A stretch of DNA of 64,000 nt from Fictibacillus aquaticus (GTDB lineage: Bacteria > Bacillota > Bacilli > Bacillales > Fictibacillaceae), in assembly GCF_002245695.1 (NCBI RefSeq), contig NZ_NOII01000001.1:186001-250000 (forward strand). Direction: 5' to 3'. Shown here piece after piece: positions 8,414 through 17,371 of this stretch. Numbering within the stretch: the stretch's first letter is position 1; each line of letters opens with the position of its first letter. A program made the translations under genes and the position numbers. Under the pieces are notes generated by a model, which did not search any database, was not told where the DNA came from, and saw only the letters and a list, made by a program, of their open reading frames with translations.

Positions 8414-8501
8414 AAGATTATTTTTTGAGAAGGATTTTAGGCGGAAAACAAGAATATAATAAACAAAACATGAAGGCTGTTGGAATGATGGGGGGATATG
8501 T

Positions 8502-9038
8502 ATGGGCAGCATCGTTTCCGTTCTTGAAAAGAAGGACTTTGTGAAATGGTTCCTTAATCACTACCAGTTGAAAAAACGTGAATGTGTCTGGCTCCTGAAT
8601 TATCTTGTAAGCGACGACCAGCTGATGGAACGTGTACATTTCGTGGAAAAGGCGGAATACTGTCCGAAGGCCATTATCATGTCTACACAATGCGCCGACG
8701 GTGTGCCGTTCAGGTTCTACAAGCAGAATGTGCTGACGACCGATGCAGAAAAATCCTTTCATGATATCAGGCTGAATCAGGAAGAGGACATCTATTTGGA
8801 GCTTAATTTTAATTCATCCAGGCTTACGCCGGAATATGCCTCTGTACTCGAAGAAAATCCTTATTTGCCGGAAAACATGACGACCGACAGGAAGTACGGG
8901 GTTTGGGCAGAGATGGTGCTCGATCAATCGCTGTCTCAGTTCCGCAAAAACTCACTGATGGAAAAGATCAATAAGGCTCTCGACCAAAAAGATGAGAAAA
9001 GCTTTCAAAAATGGAGCTTCGAACTCCGGAATCTATAA
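8502..9038 (+). CDS. ypiB: YpiB / ReoY family protein (UPF0302)
   Basis: A 178-residue cytosolic protein of the UPF0302 family. The N-terminal helical region (VKWFLNHYQLKKRECVWLL) is followed by the conserved RVHFVEKAEYCPKAIIMST and FRFYKQNVLTTDAEKSFHDIR segments. The Listeria homologue ReoY acts with ReoM in controlling ClpCP degradation of MurA and so peptidoglycan synthesis; the same role here is by homology. ATG 8502 has GGGGGG seven bases upstream. A terminator follows, so it ends a ypiA-ypiB unit. Confidence 0.9.
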   Translation: MGSIVSVLEKKDFVKWFLNHYQLKKRECVWLLNYLVSDDQLMERVHFVEKAEYCPKAIIMSTQCADGVPFRFYKQNVLTTDAEKSFHDIRLNQEEDIYLELNFNSSRLTPEYASVLEENPYLPENMTTDRKYGVWAEMVLDQSLSQFRKNSLMEKINKALDQKDEKSFQKWSFELRNL

Positions 9039-9044
9039 CTAAGC

Positions 9045-9072
9045 AGAACCTTCAGCTTTGAAGGTTCTTTTT
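9045..9072 (+). terminator. Terminator after ypiB
   Basis: Perfect 10-bp stem AGAACCTTCA (9045-9054) and TGAAGGTTCT (9059-9068), GCTT loop, T-run. Confidence 0.93.
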
Positions 9073-9134
9073 ATGTTCACCTTTTTCTGATAGGATAATG
9101 AAGGGCTGATTCCGTCTTTGAAAGGGGTTATTAG

Positions 9135-9599
9135 ATGAAATGGAAAATGAAAGATACGGATGTATACCTAGCTTCAAGGGCGTTTGTGGACACACTTTTG
9201 ATCCCGCTTCTGCCGTTTTCGCTGGATCAAAGCTTTAAGACACATGTGAATGAAGGCGATTATGCACTGATGCTTTGTGACGAGCTGGAAAGGCAGCTTC
9301 AGGGCCGTTTGTTCCTTGCGCCGCCTTTTACTTATCATGATGGTGAAGAGGCTGATGCTAAGGCTCGCAGGCTATCAGAATGGACAAGTCATGCAGCAGG
9401 CGAAGGGAAGTTCAGCCATATCTTTTATCTGACAAGCGACGTAGCATGGAAGGAACAAGAAAATGTTCTCGACGGGTCCCTTATTTGGCTTCCAGCGATT
9501 CCGGTTGAAAGCATGGATGAGGAAATGAAGCATGAACTGATAAAAGGGCAGGCTAAGCCGCTGTTTCAGATCATCTTCAGCAAGTGGCAGTCAGCTTGA
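9135..9599 (+). CDS. ypiF: YpiF family protein (DUF2487)
   Basis: A 154-residue soluble protein conserved next to qcrA in Bacillus. It starts MKWKMKDTDVYLAS and contains DTLLIPLLPFSL and GRLFLAPPFTYH, recognisable as the YpiF family. No catalytic motif is evident and its function is unknown. The start at 9135 follows AAAGGGG. The qcr promoter begins just 28 bases after its stop. Confidence 0.8.
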   Translation: MKWKMKDTDVYLASRAFVDTLLIPLLPFSLDQSFKTHVNEGDYALMLCDELERQLQGRLFLAPPFTYHDGEEADAKARRLSEWTSHAAGEGKFSHIFYLTSDVAWKEQENVLDGSLIWLPAIPVESMDEEMKHELIKGQAKPLFQIIFSKWQSA

Positions 9600-9627
9600 A
9601 TTTCCTCACAGCATACTGATGTTCATA

Positions 9628-9657
9628 TTGACAGTAAAAGACAAGTTAGGCTATCAT
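9628..9657 (+). promoter_or_regulatory. qcrABC promoter
   Basis: TTGACA (9628-9633), an 18-bp spacer and TATCAT (9652-9657), five of six matches to the -10 consensus. It lies 72 bases before the qcrA start codon. Confidence 0.8.
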
Positions 9658-9729
9658 GTTTATGTCCTAGTAAGATGTGTGTAATCTGTCCGGATGGACC
9701 TGAAATTACAACACAAGGGGGGGAAAAGA

Positions 9730-10233
9730 ATGTCGAAGGAAGATATCTCAAGGCGCCAGTTTCTGAATTATACACTTACTGGTGTAGGCGGTTTCATGGC
9801 CGCAGGAATGCTGATGCCGATGGCTCGATTTGCACTTGATCCTGTGCTCAAAGGCGCATCCGATCAGAAATTGGTAGCGGTTACGACCATTGATAAGATC
9901 ACGAATGAACCGAAGCGGTTTGACTTTAAGGTTAAGCAAAAAGACGGATGGTATGAGTCGGATGTTTCATTGTCCGCTTGGGTATACAAATCCAAAAAAG
10001 GCGATATTATCGCACTGTCTCCTGTCTGCAAACACCTTGGCTGCGTCGTCGACTGGAACACGGATCCTAGTCATCCAAACCAGTTCTTCTGTCCGTGCCA
10101 TCTGGGCCGCTATGAGAAAGACGGTATGAACGTAAAGGGAACTCCTCCGCTTGCACCGCTTGATGTTTATGATCAGCAGGTAAAAGACGGAAAGCTTTAT
10201 CTAGGAAAGGCAAAACCGCGAAAGGGGGCGTAA
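9730..10233 (+). CDS. qcrA: Menaquinol:cytochrome c reductase, Rieske iron-sulfur subunit
   Basis: The Rieske subunit of the bc-type complex that passes electrons from menaquinol to cytochrome c. The 167-residue protein has an N-terminal SRRQF motif and hydrophobic anchor (GVGGFMAAGMLMPMARFAL) of Tat-dependent Rieske type. The two cluster-binding boxes are CKHLGC and CPCHLGRY, which supply the Cys/His ligands and the disulfide. ATG 9730 follows a G-rich SD and gives the usual family length; an in-frame upstream ATG at 9694 would add 12 residues. First gene of qcrABC. Confidence 0.97.
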   Translation: MSKEDISRRQFLNYTLTGVGGFMAAGMLMPMARFALDPVLKGASDQKLVAVTTIDKITNEPKRFDFKVKQKDGWYESDVSLSAWVYKSKKGDIIALSPVCKHLGCVVDWNTDPSHPNQFFCPCHLGRYEKDGMNVKGTPPLAPLDVYDQQVKDGKLYLGKAKPRKGA

Positions 10234-10236
10234 TGG

Positions 10237-10908
10237 ATGCTTCAAAAAATTTATGACTGGGTTGATGAACGTCTTGATATTACGCCGCTTTGGAGAGACG
10301 TTGCGGACCACGAAGTGCCTGAGCATGTAAACCCTGCGCATCACTTTTCGGCGTTTGTTTACTGTTTCGGAGGATTGACATTCTTTATTACCGTCATTCA
10401 AATTTTATCCGGCATGTTCCTGACTATGTATTATGTTCCGGATATTATCAACGCTTGGGAATCCGTATACTATCTGCAAAACGAAGTGGCTTTCGGCGTT
10501 ATCGTAAGAGGTATGCACCACTGGGGTGCTAGTTTAGTAATCGTAATGATGTTTTTACATACATTGCGCGTGTTTTTCCAGGGCGCGTATAAAAAACCGC
10601 GCGAATTGAACTGGGTTGTCGGCGTGCTGATTTTCTTTGTAATGCTCGGGCTTGGATTTACAGGCTACTTGCTTCCATGGGATATGAAAGCATTGTTCGC
10701 AACTAAAGTAGGGATCGAGATCGCAATGACCATTCCGGTTGTAGGACCGCTTGCCAAGACATTCCTAGCCGGCGGGGAAATCATCGGTGCTCAGACACTG
10801 ACTCGTTTCTTTGCGATTCATGTATTCTTCCTTCCTGCAGCCCTTCTTGGACTGATGGGGGCTCACTTCTTAATGATTCGTAAACAGGGTATTTCAGGGC
10901 CTCTGTAA
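10237..10908 (+). CDS. qcrB: Menaquinol:cytochrome c reductase, cytochrome b subunit
   Basis: A 223-residue b6-type cytochrome with four transmembrane helices carrying the bis-His haem ligands. Visible motifs include MHHWGASLVIVMMFLHTLRVFF with haem histidines, GFTGYLLPWD, and FFAIHVFFLPAALLGLMGAHFLM. The length matches cytochrome b6 of split bc complexes. It begins three bases after the qcrA stop with a G-rich SD. It forms the quinol-oxidising core together with QcrA and QcrC. Confidence 0.97.
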   Translation: MLQKIYDWVDERLDITPLWRDVADHEVPEHVNPAHHFSAFVYCFGGLTFFITVIQILSGMFLTMYYVPDIINAWESVYYLQNEVAFGVIVRGMHHWGASLVIVMMFLHTLRVFFQGAYKKPRELNWVVGVLIFFVMLGLGFTGYLLPWDMKALFATKVGIEIAMTIPVVGPLAKTFLAGGEIIGAQTLTRFFAIHVFFLPAALLGLMGAHFLMIRKQGISGPL

Positions 10909-10931
10909 AACCTGCTGAAAAAAATTCATAA

Positions 10932-10960
10932 CATGAGAAGCGTTTAGGCTTCTCAACATG
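10932..10960 (+). other. Intercistronic hairpin between qcrB and qcrC
   Basis: GAGAAGC (10935-10941) pairs with GCTTCTC (10948-10954) around a six-base loop, and flanking CATG sequences can extend the stem. There is no T-run, so it is unlikely to terminate transcription. It lies just upstream of the qcrC SD and could affect mRNA processing, stability or relative qcrC translation. Confidence 0.6.
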
Positions 10961-10977
10961 CAAAGGAGGGAGAACGT

Positions 10978-11742
10978 ATGCATCGCGGAAAAGGTATGAA
11001 GTTTGTCGGCGACTCTCGTGTCCCGGCAGAACGCAAGCCTAATATTCCGAAAGACTATTCGGAATATCCAGGCAAGACGGAAGCGTTTTGGCCAAACTTC
11101 CTTTTGAAAGAATGGATGGTTGGAGCCGTATTTTTGATCGGTTACTTGATTTTAACTGTCGCGCACGAGTCTCCGCTGGAAAGAAAGGCTGATCCTACGG
11201 ATGCTGGATATATTCCGCTTCCTGACTGGTACTTCCTTTTCTTGTATCAGCTTCTGAAGTACAAATATGCAGCAGGCGACTACGTTCTGATCGGTACAGT
11301 GATCATTCCTGGACTTGCTTTCGGAGCATTGATGCTGGCGCCGTTTCTTGACACAGGCTCAGAGCGCCGTCCATCCCGCCGTCCGATCGCGACTGGTTTG
11401 ATGCTATTAGGACTCATTTCTGTTACATATTTAACTTGGGAGTCTGTAGTGACGCACGACTGGGAAAAAGCGAAGGAACAAGGGAAGATCGTAAACGTAA
11501 GCTTCGATGAGAACGACCCTGGCTATAAAATCTACCAAAAGCAAAGCTGCGTCGGCTGTCACGGTGACTCGCTGAGCGGCGGAGCATCCGGTCCAAGTCT
11601 TGTTGGAACTGGTTTGAAGCCAGAAGAGATCATGAAAATCGCGAAAGAAGGTAAGCCGCCAGGCATGCCGCCTAACGCATTTAAAGGGACAGATGAAGAG
11701 CTTGAAAAGCTTGCTACATTCATCTCAAAACTTGAAAAATAA
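10978..11742 (+). CDS. qcrC: Menaquinol:cytochrome c reductase, cytochrome b/c subunit
   Basis: A 254-residue fusion of a subunit-IV-like membrane part and a C-terminal cytochrome c domain. The N-terminal half has hydrophobic helices (WMVGAVFLIGYLILTVA, VLIGTVIIPGLAFGALML, MLLGLISVTYLT). The C-terminal domain binds haem c through CVGCH near residue 197, with a methionine-ligand region PPGMPPNAF. This b/c fusion is typical of Bacillus bc complexes. ATG 10978 follows AAAGGAGGG. A strong terminator closes the operon. Confidence 0.97.
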   Translation: MHRGKGMKFVGDSRVPAERKPNIPKDYSEYPGKTEAFWPNFLLKEWMVGAVFLIGYLILTVAHESPLERKADPTDAGYIPLPDWYFLFLYQLLKYKYAAGDYVLIGTVIIPGLAFGALMLAPFLDTGSERRPSRRPIATGLMLLGLISVTYLTWESVVTHDWEKAKEQGKIVNVSFDENDPGYKIYQKQSCVGCHGDSLSGGASGPSLVGTGLKPEEIMKIAKEGKPPGMPPNAFKGTDEELEKLATFISKLEK

Positions 11743-11749
11743 TCAGCGG

Positions 11750-11780
11750 ACCGGCCCTGTACAGCAGGGCCGGTTTTTTT
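11750..11780 (+). terminator. qcrABC terminator
   Basis: Stem CCGGCCCTG (11751-11759) and CAGGGCCGG (11765-11773), five-base loop, run of seven or more T. Confidence 0.96.
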
Positions 11781-11833
11781 AGATATACGGCAAATCAATC
11801 CCGGGACATAAAAAATTTTAGGAGGATACCAGT

Positions 11834-12421
11834 TTGCAATATGTCCGTTATCTTTTGATGAATAAAATCTTTCTGTCTCTCATGCTTGTAATCAACATTG
11901 CGGGAACTATCTATGGCTATATATGGTATGAATATCAGCTGAGAGATACCCCGTTGAGATATTTGCTTTTTGTTCCGGATTCACCGACTGCCAGCCTCTT
12001 TTTTGTTGCGGTTCTGGCGGGATTTTTGTTCGGCAGAAACTCAGGGCTTATACAGGCTCTGGCAGCTGTTTCTCTTTTTAAATACGGCATTTGGGCAGTG
12101 GGCATGAACATCGCGGGAAGCTTTACTGGCGAACCGCTGAACTGGATCAATTATATGCTCATATTCTCACATCTTGGAATGGCGGTTGAAGGTCTGCTTT
12201 ATGCACCGTATTATCAGATAAAGAATATTCATCTGGCCGCAGCAGCGGTTGTCGTCCTGCATAATGACATCATAGATTATGTTTTTGGAATGATGCCAAG
12301 ATATCCCGCATTGGAGGGGTATGAACAAATTATCGGCTATGCAACTTTCTGGCTGAGTCTTGCCTCTGTAGTCATTGTTTGGCTCTGCGTCCAAAGGCAG
12401 CGCAAAATAACACACCCGTAA
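11834..12421 (+). CDS. ypjA: Integral membrane protein YpjA (DUF1405)
   Basis: A 195-residue protein with about five or six transmembrane helices (IFLSLMLVINIAGTIYGYIWY, ASLFFVAVLAGFLFG, AAAAVVVLHNDIIDYVFG, WLSLASVVIVWL). It matches YpjA, conserved directly after qcrC in Bacillus; its function is unknown. The start is TTG 11834, supported by TAGGAGG nine bases upstream; no ATG lies at a suitable distance. It may be co-expressed with ypjB. Confidence 0.85.
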   Translation: MQYVRYLLMNKIFLSLMLVINIAGTIYGYIWYEYQLRDTPLRYLLFVPDSPTASLFFVAVLAGFLFGRNSGLIQALAAVSLFKYGIWAVGMNIAGSFTGEPLNWINYMLIFSHLGMAVEGLLYAPYYQIKNIHLAAAAVVVLHNDIIDYVFGMMPRYPALEGYEQIIGYATFWLSLASVVIVWLCVQRQRKITHP

Positions 12422-12482
12422 GGTCTACTCTTGTCCAGCCCTACATATTGTTATGTAAAGAGGCAATTTAGGGGGGACGAAG

Positions 12483-13280
12483 ATGAAAACGGGCGCAGCA
12501 GTTGCTGTTATACTTTTATGCCTGTCATTATACGGAGCCGCCGTCCAAGCTGGGAACGGACAGAGGCAAGATGCAGAAAAGATTTGGGAAGAAATGAACC
12601 GGCTTGCCGGACAAGCATGGAACTTAGGAAAGCAGGAAAAATTCGAAGAAGCTGTAACGGTCCTTAAGTACACTTCAAAATTTTTAGCTGAAACGAAGGA
12701 AGCAGCGAGTCTTACTCCTGAAAAACAAAGGGTGCTGGAATACTCTTTTGACTCAGCTTTGTTTACACTTAGCGATAAAGAGGAAACAAATGAAGGAAAG
12801 TTCTTGAAGGTGACCGAAGTGATGATGCTCGTAGATGCGCTTCAGTCCGATCAGCAGCCGCTCTGGAAACAGGCGGAGCTGGCTGTAATGGGTCCCCTTC
12901 AGGAGATGGGAAAAGCCGTAAAACAGAATGAGAAGAGAAAATTCAATCTTGCACTGAACGACCTTTCAAGAGAGTTTGAAGCTATCCGGCCCGCGCTCGT
13001 AATGGATCTGTCTGATGAAAAAATATCTGCTCTTGACGCACACCTTGATTTTATGGATGCACAGAGAATGACATTGCCCGACAGTGAAGAGGAATATCAG
13101 AGGTTCCAAGTAGCTGCGGCTGACTTCGAAGCCGTTTTCCGCTCTGAAGAGGATGAGTCTGGACCATCAATATTTTGGCTTATTTTTTCGATCGGGGGCA
13201 TCATATTCAGTACATTATCTTATGTTGGCTGGAGAAAGTATAACGGTGAAAAAGAAAAGATGAACGCACACGGAAAGTGA
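12483..13280 (+). CDS. ypjB: Sporulation protein YpjB
   Basis: A 265-residue protein with a signal peptide (AVAVILLCLSLYGAAVQA), a helical extracytoplasmic domain and a C-terminal membrane anchor (IFWLIFSIGGIIFSTLSYVGW) with a basic cytoplasmic tail. It matches YpjB, annotated as a sporulation protein from its mutant phenotype in B. subtilis; the mechanism is unknown. ATG 12483 follows a strong AGGGGGG. It lies 61 bases after ypjA. Confidence 0.83.
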   Translation: MKTGAAVAVILLCLSLYGAAVQAGNGQRQDAEKIWEEMNRLAGQAWNLGKQEKFEEAVTVLKYTSKFLAETKEAASLTPEKQRVLEYSFDSALFTLSDKEETNEGKFLKVTEVMMLVDALQSDQQPLWKQAELAVMGPLQEMGKAVKQNEKRKFNLALNDLSREFEAIRPALVMDLSDEKISALDAHLDFMDAQRMTLPDSEEEYQRFQVAAADFEAVFRSEEDESGPSIFWLIFSIGGIIFSTLSYVGWRKYNGEKEKMNAHGK

Positions 13281-13354
13281 GCTGGATATTTGACACTCAT
13301 AATGAAAAAAACTAACATGTACTTACAAGAAATTCATCATGGAGTGATATATTA

Positions 13355-14038
13355 ATGGGCGGTTATTTAATTTATTTTATAATTTTGCTGATCGTACCGA
13401 TCTGGGCAAACATGAAGGTGAAAAGCACGTACAAAAAATATTCAAAAGTCTCCAGCGATTCAGGACTGACAGGTGCAGAGGTAGCGCGGGATATACTTGA
13501 CCGCAACGGACTTCAGAATGTAGCTGTTGAACCATTCCGCGGCATGCTTTCCGACCACTATGATCCGAGAAGCAAGACAGTCCGGCTTTCTGAAAGCAAC
13601 TATTACGGCCATTCTATCGCCGGCGCTGCGGTTGCTGCCCATGAGGTCGGCCACGCGATTCAAGACAAAGAAGGATATGCTCCGCTGCGGATACGGCATG
13701 CACTAGTGCCAGTAGCGAATATTGGAAGCAACTTCTCATTTATTCTGATTTTAGCTGGCATGCTTATGCAGGCTGCCAACCTGTTTTTCCTTGGCATCAT
13801 CTTTATGGCAGCGGCAGTTATTTTTCAGATCGTCACCCTTCCGGTTGAATTTAACGCGAGCTCGCGCGCGATGGAACAAATCGCGGCGACGGGAATGATA
13901 CGGTCTGATGAGCAGAAGGGCGCGCGAAAGGTCTTGAATGCTGCAGCCCTGACGTATGTTGCAGCAGCACTTGTTGCACTTCTCGAACTTCTGCGCTTTG
14001 TTCTCATGTTTGTCGGCATGAATAACAGCGATGAATAA
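13355..14038 (+). CDS. YugP-like membrane zinc metallopeptidase
   Basis: A 227-residue membrane protein with the zinc-binding motif HEVGH near residue 98 (VAAHEVGHAIQDKEGY). Hydrophobic segments lie at the N-terminus, around residues 120-160 (FSFILILAGMLMQAANLFFLGIIFMAAAVIF) and at the C-terminus. The GLTGAEVARDIL and DHYDPRSKTVRLS segments are typical of the YugP family of neutral zinc metallopeptidases; the substrate is unknown. It probably has its own promoter (TTGACA 13290, 16 bp, TAACAT 13312). A terminator shared with the convergent ypjC follows. Confidence 0.88.
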   Translation: MGGYLIYFIILLIVPIWANMKVKSTYKKYSKVSSDSGLTGAEVARDILDRNGLQNVAVEPFRGMLSDHYDPRSKTVRLSESNYYGHSIAGAAVAAHEVGHAIQDKEGYAPLRIRHALVPVANIGSNFSFILILAGMLMQAANLFFLGIIFMAAAVIFQIVTLPVEFNASSRAMEQIAATGMIRSDEQKGARKVLNAAALTYVAAALVALLELLRFVLMFVGMNNSDE

Positions 14039-14040
14039 AA

Positions 14041-14070
14041 AAATCCCTCCCGTCCGGGAGGGATTTTTGC
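14041..14070. terminator. Bidirectional terminator between YugP-like gene and ypjC
   Basis: Stem AAATCCCTCCCG (14041-14052) and CGGGAGGGATTT (14055-14066), with A-run before and T-run after. It can end transcription from both convergent genes. Confidence 0.93.
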
Positions 14071-14084
14071 GTATTTCGGAATAA

Positions 14085-14957
14085 TTAGCGTCCGATTGGG
14101 TTCTTGTTGGCGTCGAGCGTAAAGCCCTCGCCGATCACTTCATGGACGTCATTTACAGTAACGAACGCATGTGGATCGATCCGCTCGATCACCTGTTTCA
14201 GCCTTACAATTTCGTTTTTAGCGATAACACAATATAAGACTTCACGCAGGTTGCCGGTAAAGCTTCCTTTTCCGTTCAAGATTGTCGCACCGCGGTCAAG
14301 CTCTTTCATGATGTTCGCAGCGATCTCAGAATTATGTTCTGATACGACCATAACTGCTTTTCCAGCATAAGCACCTTCTTGCATAAAATCGATAACTCGT
14401 GCACCGACGAATACAGCGACAAGCGTGTACATCGCTTCTTTGTAATCTAAATAAACAAGAGAAAGAGCGATAACAACAAAATCAAACATAAACATTGTCT
14501 TTCCCATGCTCCAGCCTAAATACTTATGGCCGAGCCTCGCGATGATGTCTACACCTCCGGTCGTCCCGCCGAACCTGAAGGTGATCCCAAGACCGATGCC
14601 GATGAAAACACCGGCGAACAGTGCTGCAAGTGTCATGTCGTCCTTCAGATCCATCGTTAGCGTAGAATAGCGCTGGAAGATGAACAGAAATACAGAGACG
14701 GAAACGGTCCCGATAACTGTATAGATAAAAGAAGTTCGTCCGAGAAGTTTCCAGCCTACAAAGAACAGCGGGATGTTCAGCGCGAGGTTGGAATAAGAAG
14801 GGTCGATGCTGAACAAAAAATATAGGATGAGAGTGATTCCTGTAAAACCGCCCTCGGCAAGATTATTGGTCATATTAAAATGAACGATGCCAAAAGAAAA
14901 TATAGCGGCCCCTATTAAAATAAAAAAGATGTTTTTAAAGCGAAGCGGGTAATTCAT
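14085..14957 (-). CDS. ypjC: YitT family membrane protein YpjC
   Basis: A 290-residue membrane protein with five predicted helices at the N-terminus (NIFFILIGAAIFSFGIVHF, GITLILYFLF and others) and a C-terminal soluble DUF2179 domain (AVMVVSEHNSEIAANIMKEL, ILNGKGSFTGNLREVLYCVI). This is the YitT/YpjC architecture. The transported or sensed substrate is unknown. On the minus strand, ATG at 14957 has GGAGGA nine bases upstream; a longer reading to 14993 lacks support. It is the only minus-strand gene in this stretch. Confidence 0.88.
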   Translation of the reverse strand: MNYPLRFKNIFFILIGAAIFSFGIVHFNMTNNLAEGGFTGITLILYFLFSIDPSYSNLALNIPLFFVGWKLLGRTSFIYTVIGTVSVSVFLFIFQRYSTLTMDLKDDMTLAALFAGVFIGIGLGITFRFGGTTGGVDIIARLGHKYLGWSMGKTMFMFDFVVIALSLVYLDYKEAMYTLVAVFVGARVIDFMQEGAYAGKAVMVVSEHNSEIAANIMKELDRGATILNGKGSFTGNLREVLYCVIAKNEIVRLKQVIERIDPHAFVTVNDVHEVIGEGFTLDANKNPIGR

Positions 14958-15099
14958 AAGTGTTTCCTCCTTCATGTAAAGCAATGCGGTCACGTGATGC
15001 CTTCCTCATTATAATGAAGCGGAATGATGCTGGCAATACACCAAGATATTTGTCAAACGCCGCTTTTCCTTATAACATAGAAAAGAATGGAGTGATAGT

Positions 15100-15441
15100 G
15101 TGGAAAATCGTACGGTAAAAGACAGACAGGATGAAGTGCATCAATATATCAGCCAATTTAAAGAAGGCTATTTCAGCCCGCTTGCGATGCTTGCGAGAAT
15201 GACAGAAGAGCTCGGTGAACTGGCGCGTGAAATCAACCATACATACGGTGAGAAGCCGAAAAAAAAGAGTGAAGGAGAAAAGAAGATAGAAGAAGAGATG
15301 GGTGATCTGTTTTTCGTGCTCATCTGCTTCGCTAATTCATTATCGATCGATCTCGACGAAGCCCTCGATCTTGTAATGAAAAAATTTAATACAAGAGATA
15401 AAGACAGATGGACTAAAATAGATGAAAGCAGGGATATATAG
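15100..15441 (+). CDS. ypjD: MazG-like nucleotide pyrophosphohydrolase YpjD
   Basis: A 113-residue all-alpha MazG-type protein. The metal-binding acids are visible in [18 protein letters not shown] and in [18 protein letters not shown], the EExxE...ExxD pattern. Members hydrolyse nucleoside triphosphates to monophosphates, often to remove damaged nucleotides. The start is GTG 15100, matching the family N-terminus, with GGAG upstream. Its TAG stop shares one base with the GTG start of dapB. Confidence 0.88.
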   Translation: MENRTVKDRQDEVHQYISQFKEGYFSPLAMLARMTEELGELAREINHTYGEKPKKKSEGEKKIEEEMGDLFFVLICFANSLSIDLDEALDLVMKKFNTRDKDRWTKIDESRDI

Positions 15442-16241
15442 TGGAAAAAATAAGAATTGTTCTCGCCGGGCCGCGTGGAAAAATGGGTACTGAAGCGTTG
15501 AAAATGATCGAAAGCACACCACATTTTGAATTGGCTGCAGCTGTTGATTCCCGCAATGGAGGAAAAAGAATAAAAGATATTGTGGGACTTCCGTCATTCG
15601 AAGCTTTAATCTATGAGGACCTTCATGTATGTCTTGATGAGACAGTCGCTGATGTTCTCATTGACTTGACAAAGCCGGAAATCGGCAAGAAGCATCTTGA
15701 AATCGCGCTGGAGAGGAACGTAAGACCAGTAATCGGGACAACTGGATTCAGTGATGAAGATCTGCGCCGTCTTTCTGATCTGGCAGCAGACAGACAGACA
15801 GGTGCCATCATCGCGCCGAACTTTGCGATTGGTGCGATTTTAATGATGAAATTTTCACAGATGGCAGCCAAATATCTGCCTCATGTGGAGATTATCGAGA
15901 AGCATCATGACCAAAAGCTCGATGCGCCATCCGGTACGGCTTTGAAAACAGCTCAGCTGATCACCGAAGTACGTGAATCCGTTAAGCAAGGCCACCCTGA
16001 AGAGACAGAAGATCTTCCAGGAGCAAGAGGAGCTGAATTGGATGGAATGCGAATTCACAGCGTACGCCTTCCTGGACTTGTCGCTCACCAGGAAGTAATA
16101 TTCGGCGGAGAAGGACAGACCTTAACAATCAAGCATGACTCGATGAATCGTGCATCCTTCATGCCAGGGGTTAAGCTTGCTGTAGAACGTGTCATGAAGA
16201 TCGACCAGCTCGTTTACGGCTTGGAAAATATTATTGAGTAG
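15441..16241 (+). CDS. dapB: 4-hydroxy-tetrahydrodipicolinate reductase
   Basis: NAD(P)H enzyme of lysine and meso-diaminopimelate synthesis, feeding peptidoglycan and, through its pathway, spore dipicolinate. The 266-residue protein has the Rossmann loop LAGPRGKMG, the GTTGF segment, and the substrate motif [18 protein letters not shown] around residues 150-167 with the catalytic histidines and lysine. GTG 15441 overlaps the ypjD stop by one base. It heads the dapB-mgsA-bshB1-bshA-cca-birA run. Confidence 0.96.
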   Translation: MEKIRIVLAGPRGKMGTEALKMIESTPHFELAAAVDSRNGGKRIKDIVGLPSFEALIYEDLHVCLDETVADVLIDLTKPEIGKKHLEIALERNVRPVIGTTGFSDEDLRRLSDLAADRQTGAIIAPNFAIGAILMMKFSQMAAKYLPHVEIIEKHHDQKLDAPSGTALKTAQLITEVRESVKQGHPEETEDLPGARGAELDGMRIHSVRLPGLVAHQEVIFGGEGQTLTIKHDSMNRASFMPGVKLAVERVMKIDQLVYGLENIIE

Positions 16242-16256
16242 ACAAGGGAGATACCT

Positions 16257-16667
16257 ATGAAAATAGCACTGATCGCGCATGATAAGAAAAAACAGGAAAT
16301 GATAAATTTCACAGTCGCATACAGGGACATACTCGCATTACATGATCTCTTTGCCACTGGGACCACAGGAGCAAAAATTACTGAAGCATCTGGCTTGGAT
16401 GTTCACCGTTTTAAGTCCGGGCCGCTTGGAGGAGATCAGCAGATAGGTGCGCTTATCGCGCAGGATGATCTGGACCTCGTCCTGTTTTTCAGAGATCCGC
16501 TCACTGCACAGCCGCATGAGCCTGACGTGTCTGCACTGATGCGTCTTTGCGACGTCTATCATGTGCCGCTTGCGACGAATGCCGCGAGTGCCGAACTGTT
16601 CATCAAAGCGGTCGAACGGGGAGATCTGGACTGGCGGAAGATTTTAAGCGAACGGGAGAATGCTTAA
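16257..16667 (+). CDS. mgsA: Methylglyoxal synthase
   Basis: Converts dihydroxyacetone phosphate to methylglyoxal, a glycolytic bypass under phosphate limitation. The 136-residue protein has ALIAHDKKK at the N-terminus, ATGTTG phosphate-binding near residue 38, [12 protein letters not shown] and [19 protein letters not shown], all hallmark motifs with the catalytic aspartates. It is followed with a one-base overlap by bshB1. The closeness to bacillithiol genes fits, since low-molecular-weight thiols detoxify methylglyoxal. Confidence 0.96.
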   Translation: MKIALIAHDKKKQEMINFTVAYRDILALHDLFATGTTGAKITEASGLDVHRFKSGPLGGDQQIGALIAQDDLDLVLFFRDPLTAQPHEPDVSALMRLCDVYHVPLATNAASAELFIKAVERGDLDWRKILSERENA

Positions 16668-17362
16668 TGACAGTCAAACAGCCGTGGCTTGCATTCGGTG
16701 CACATGCTGATGATGTTGAGATCGGCATGGCCGGAACGATTAAAAAAGAAACCGCATCAGGTCGTGATGTCTATATATGCGACTTGACAAAAGCTGAGCT
16801 GTCCTCAAATGGAACACCTGAAACAAGGCTGATAGAAGCTGAACATGCTGCAGTAGTCCTTGGCGTGAAGCAGAGGTTTAATCTTGGGCTGCCGGACAGG
16901 GGGCTCTATTTAAGCAGCAGCTATATAGCAAAGCTCGTAAAAGTCATCCGCTCGGTACGTCCTGAAGCTGTTTTTGCACCATACTGGGAAGACCGCCACC
17001 CTGATCACGGTCATTGTGCCAGACTGGTTGAGGAAGCCGTTTTTTCAGCGGCCGTAAGAATGGTTCAGGACGAAGAGAAGCTGCCTCCTCACAGGGTTAA
17101 CTCGCTTTATTTTTATGCCATCAACGGAGCACCTGCTCCGCATGCGCTTATTGATGTATCTGATGTTTATCATTTTAAAACAGAATCCCTTAACGCTTAT
17201 GCATCGCAGTTCAAGAAACAGGATGGAAGCTATGACACCCCTCTAGTAAACGGGTATATTGATGTTGTTTCAGCGAGGGAGCGGCTGTATGGGAAAGAAG
17301 CGGCGGTTGAATTTGCTGAAGGCTTCCTAACAAAAAAACCGATACTATTGAAAACATTATAA
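16667..17362 (+). CDS. bshB1: Bacillithiol biosynthesis deacetylase BshB1
   Basis: LmbE-family zinc enzyme that deacetylates GlcNAc-malate to GlcN-malate, the second step of bacillithiol synthesis. The 231-residue protein has the metal motif AHADDVEIGMAGT near residue 12 and the second histidine box DRHPDHGHCARLVEEA. ATG 16667 overlaps the mgsA stop by one base and follows GGGAG; longer in-frame starts inside mgsA are not supported. bshA follows nine bases later, and bshC is expected elsewhere. Confidence 0.94.
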   Translation: MTVKQPWLAFGAHADDVEIGMAGTIKKETASGRDVYICDLTKAELSSNGTPETRLIEAEHAAVVLGVKQRFNLGLPDRGLYLSSSYIAKLVKVIRSVRPEAVFAPYWEDRHPDHGHCARLVEEAVFSAAVRMVQDEEKLPPHRVNSLYFYAINGAPAPHALIDVSDVYHFKTESLNAYASQFKKQDGSYDTPLVNGYIDVVSARERLYGKEAAVEFAEGFLTKKPILLKTL

Positions 17363-17371
17363 GGAGTTATT

